This document shows positions 12,946 to 13,896 of a stretch of 13,896 nucleotides of DNA, one piece after another. Location of the stretch: assembly GCA_050329575.1 (NCBI GenBank), contig JBHJOP010000100.1, forward strand, positions 1 to 13,896. The letters run 5' to 3'. The number at the start of each line of letters is the position of its first letter. Position 1 is the stretch's first letter. Origin of the DNA: JAUXFS01 sp050329575. Lineage in GTDB: Bacteria; Pseudomonadota; Alphaproteobacteria; Rhodospirillales; Defluviicoccaceae. The position numbers and the translations under genes are program-made. The notes below the pieces were generated by a model, which searched no databases, was not told where the DNA came from, and saw nothing but the letters and a program-made list of their open reading frames with translations.

Positions 12946-13640
12946 AGCGGCCAATCCTGGAACGGCTGATCGCCGAGCGCGATGCCGGCGCGGCGGTCGC
13001 CCTCGTCACCGATCTGGAGAGCGGCCGCCAGGCGCTGGTGTTCGCCGACCGATGCGAGGGCGAACTGCCGGTCGACGCCGCCACCGCGCTGCAGGCCCGC
13101 GAGGCGACGGCGAGGGAGCGCGGTGGAACGGTCGACACCCCGGCGGGGCGCCTGTTCGTCCATCCGTTCTGTCCGCCGGTGCGGCTGATCGTCGTCGGCG
13201 CGGTGCACATCGCCGAGCCGCTCTCGCAGATCGCGGTCGTTGCCGGCTATCGCGTGACGCTGGTCGATCCGCGCCGGGCGTTCGCGTCGCGGTCGTCGTT
13301 CGAGGGCGTCACGGTGCTCGACGACTGGCCCGACGAGGCTCTCGAACGCTTGCGGCCGGACCCGCGAACGGCGGTGGTGACGCTGACCCACGATCCTAAG
13401 CTCGATGATGCGGCTCTCGATGCGGCACTGCGCTCGCCGGCGTTCTACGTCGGCGCGCTGGGCAGCCGGAAGACCCATGCGGCGCGGCGTCACCGCCTGG
13501 CCCGACGCGGTTTCAGCGACAGCGAACTGGCACGCATCCACGGGCCGGTCGGCCTCGACATCGGTGCCGTTCTGCCGGCCGAGATCGCCGTCTCGATCCT
13601 TGCCGACATCATCCGGGCTCGCCGCCGGGCCACCGGCTGA
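12942..13640 (+). CDS. xdhC: XdhC family molybdenum-cofactor insertion/sulfuration chaperone (Rossmann part)
   Basis: A 232-residue XdhC protein. The first 75 residues resemble a degenerate XdhC N-domain (AGAAVALVTDLESGRQALVF, about 15-34). The C-terminal Rossmann domain is clear: RLIVVGAVHIAEPLSQIA, YRVTLVDPRRAF, VVTLTHDPKLDDAALDAAL, FYVGALGSRKTHAARR, and ARIHGPVGLDIGA then PAEIAVSILADII. XdhC proteins bind Moco, protect the sulfurated form and insert it into xanthine-dehydrogenase-type enzymes. In Rhodobacter capsulatus XdhC works with a NifS-type cysteine desulfurase (NifS4), and such a gene follows here. The gene overlaps the separate N-domain gene by ATGA. The client enzyme is not in the window. 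Confidence 0.88.
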   Translation: MKRPILERLIAERDAGAAVALVTDLESGRQALVFADRCEGELPVDAATALQAREATARERGGTVDTPAGRLFVHPFCPPVRLIVVGAVHIAEPLSQIAVVAGYRVTLVDPRRAFASRSSFEGVTVLDDWPDEALERLRPDPRTAVVTLTHDPKLDDAALDAALRSPAFYVGALGSRKTHAARRHRLARRGFSDSELARIHGPVGLDIGAVLPAEIAVSILADIIRARRRATG

Positions 13641-13681
13641 TGGCTCGGACCGCCGACCCGACCGGCGACAACCCGCGATGA
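13640..13681 (+). other. Possible 13-codon linker ORF between xdhC and the desulfurase gene
   Basis: An ATG overlapping the xdhC stop (TGATG) opens a frame reading MARTADPTGDNPR that ends in TGA overlapping the next gene's start (ATGA at 13678-13681). It exactly bridges the two genes and could carry ribosomes across by coupled translation. It may equally be chance. Confidence 0.2.
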
Positions 13682-13896
13682 GCTTCGACGTCGCCGCCGT
13701 CCGGACCCTGTTTCCGGCGTTCGCCGATCCGGCCGCCGCCTCCATCGCCGACCGGCCGCTGCACTACCTCGACAACGCCGCCATCAGCCAGCTCGCCCGG
13801 CCGGCGATGGACGCGGTGGCCGGCTTCGAGATGGGGGGGCGGGCGAACGTGCGCCGTGGCGTCCACCGGCTCGCCGAGCGCGCGACCGAGGCTTAC
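13678..13896 (+). CDS. Cysteine desulfurase-like aminotransferase class V, N-terminal part (partial)
   Basis: The first 73 residues are in view; the gene runs off the window. VRTLFPAF (8-15), LHYLDNAAISQLARPAMDAV (28-47) and NVRRGVHRLAERATEAY match the N-terminus of SufS/CsdA-type PLP enzymes (usual form YLDNAATSQ...NVHRGVHxLSxRATxAYE). The substitution of Ile where Thr is usual in 'DNAAT' is a small oddity. These enzymes take sulfur from cysteine. Placed after two xdhC genes, it is best read as the partner that sulfurates Moco (NifS4-like), not a general Fe-S enzyme; this is inference. The PLP lysine and active-site Cys lie beyond the window. Confidence 0.8.
   Translation, partial: MSFDVAAVRTLFPAFADPAAASIADRPLHYLDNAAISQLARPAMDAVAGFEMGGRANVRRGVHRLAERATEAY

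Overview
The window comes from a very GC-rich bacterial chromosome, most likely an alphaproteobacterium of the Rhodospirillales type. Support is the strong G/C third-position bias, a VPLPA/PEP-CTERM-like sorting tail, a GcrA-like zinc module, a split XdhC pair beside a cysteine-desulfurase-like gene, and an MlaA lipoprotein operon. This placement is inference. No rRNA, tRNA, CRISPR array or complete insertion sequence was seen.

Layout, left to right. (1) 1-1379: the 3' end of an unknown gene whose stop region has been copied into five tandem 20-bp units, followed by an exported soluble aldose (PQQ-type) dehydrogenase. (2) 1376-3670, an accessory patch: a tacAT-type RHH/GNAT toxin-antitoxin operon (+) facing a Phd-VapC (PIN) operon (-), separated by about 330 bp with no recognisable gene. 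Next to it lies a frameshifted C-terminal remnant of a REP-associated tyrosine transposase. (3) 3939-6097: two mechanosensitive channels (mscS, mscL) and an exported DUF4197 protein, all +, each with a good ribosome site. (4) 6120-6350: a small remnant resembling the DNA polymerase IV (DinB) C-terminus and a perfect 12-bp inverted repeat. (5) 6395-9161, minus strand: a tightly packed operon of lipoprotein alpha/beta hydrolase, then mlaA, then an orphan protein resembling the C-terminal (PBECR2-type) part of Mu-F-like phage head proteins. (6) 9366-11205: a small GcrA-like zinc protein and a divergent pair of exported proteins, a CTERM-sorted protein and a phage-tail-collar protein with a signal peptide, separated by an AT-rich regulatory gap. 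(7) 11220-12418, minus: two overlapping HupE/UreJ-type membrane proteins. (8) 12625-13896, plus: XdhC split into two overlapping genes, then the start of a cysteine-desulfurase-like gene, together consistent with sulfuration and insertion of molybdenum cofactor into a xanthine-dehydrogenase-family enzyme encoded outside the window.

Most unusual content: the phage-derived PBECR2-like gene locked into an outer-membrane lipid operon, the secreted collar protein paired with a CTERM protein, the duplicated stop-codon repeat, and the two decayed genes (transposase and dinB) beside toxin-antitoxin and channel genes.
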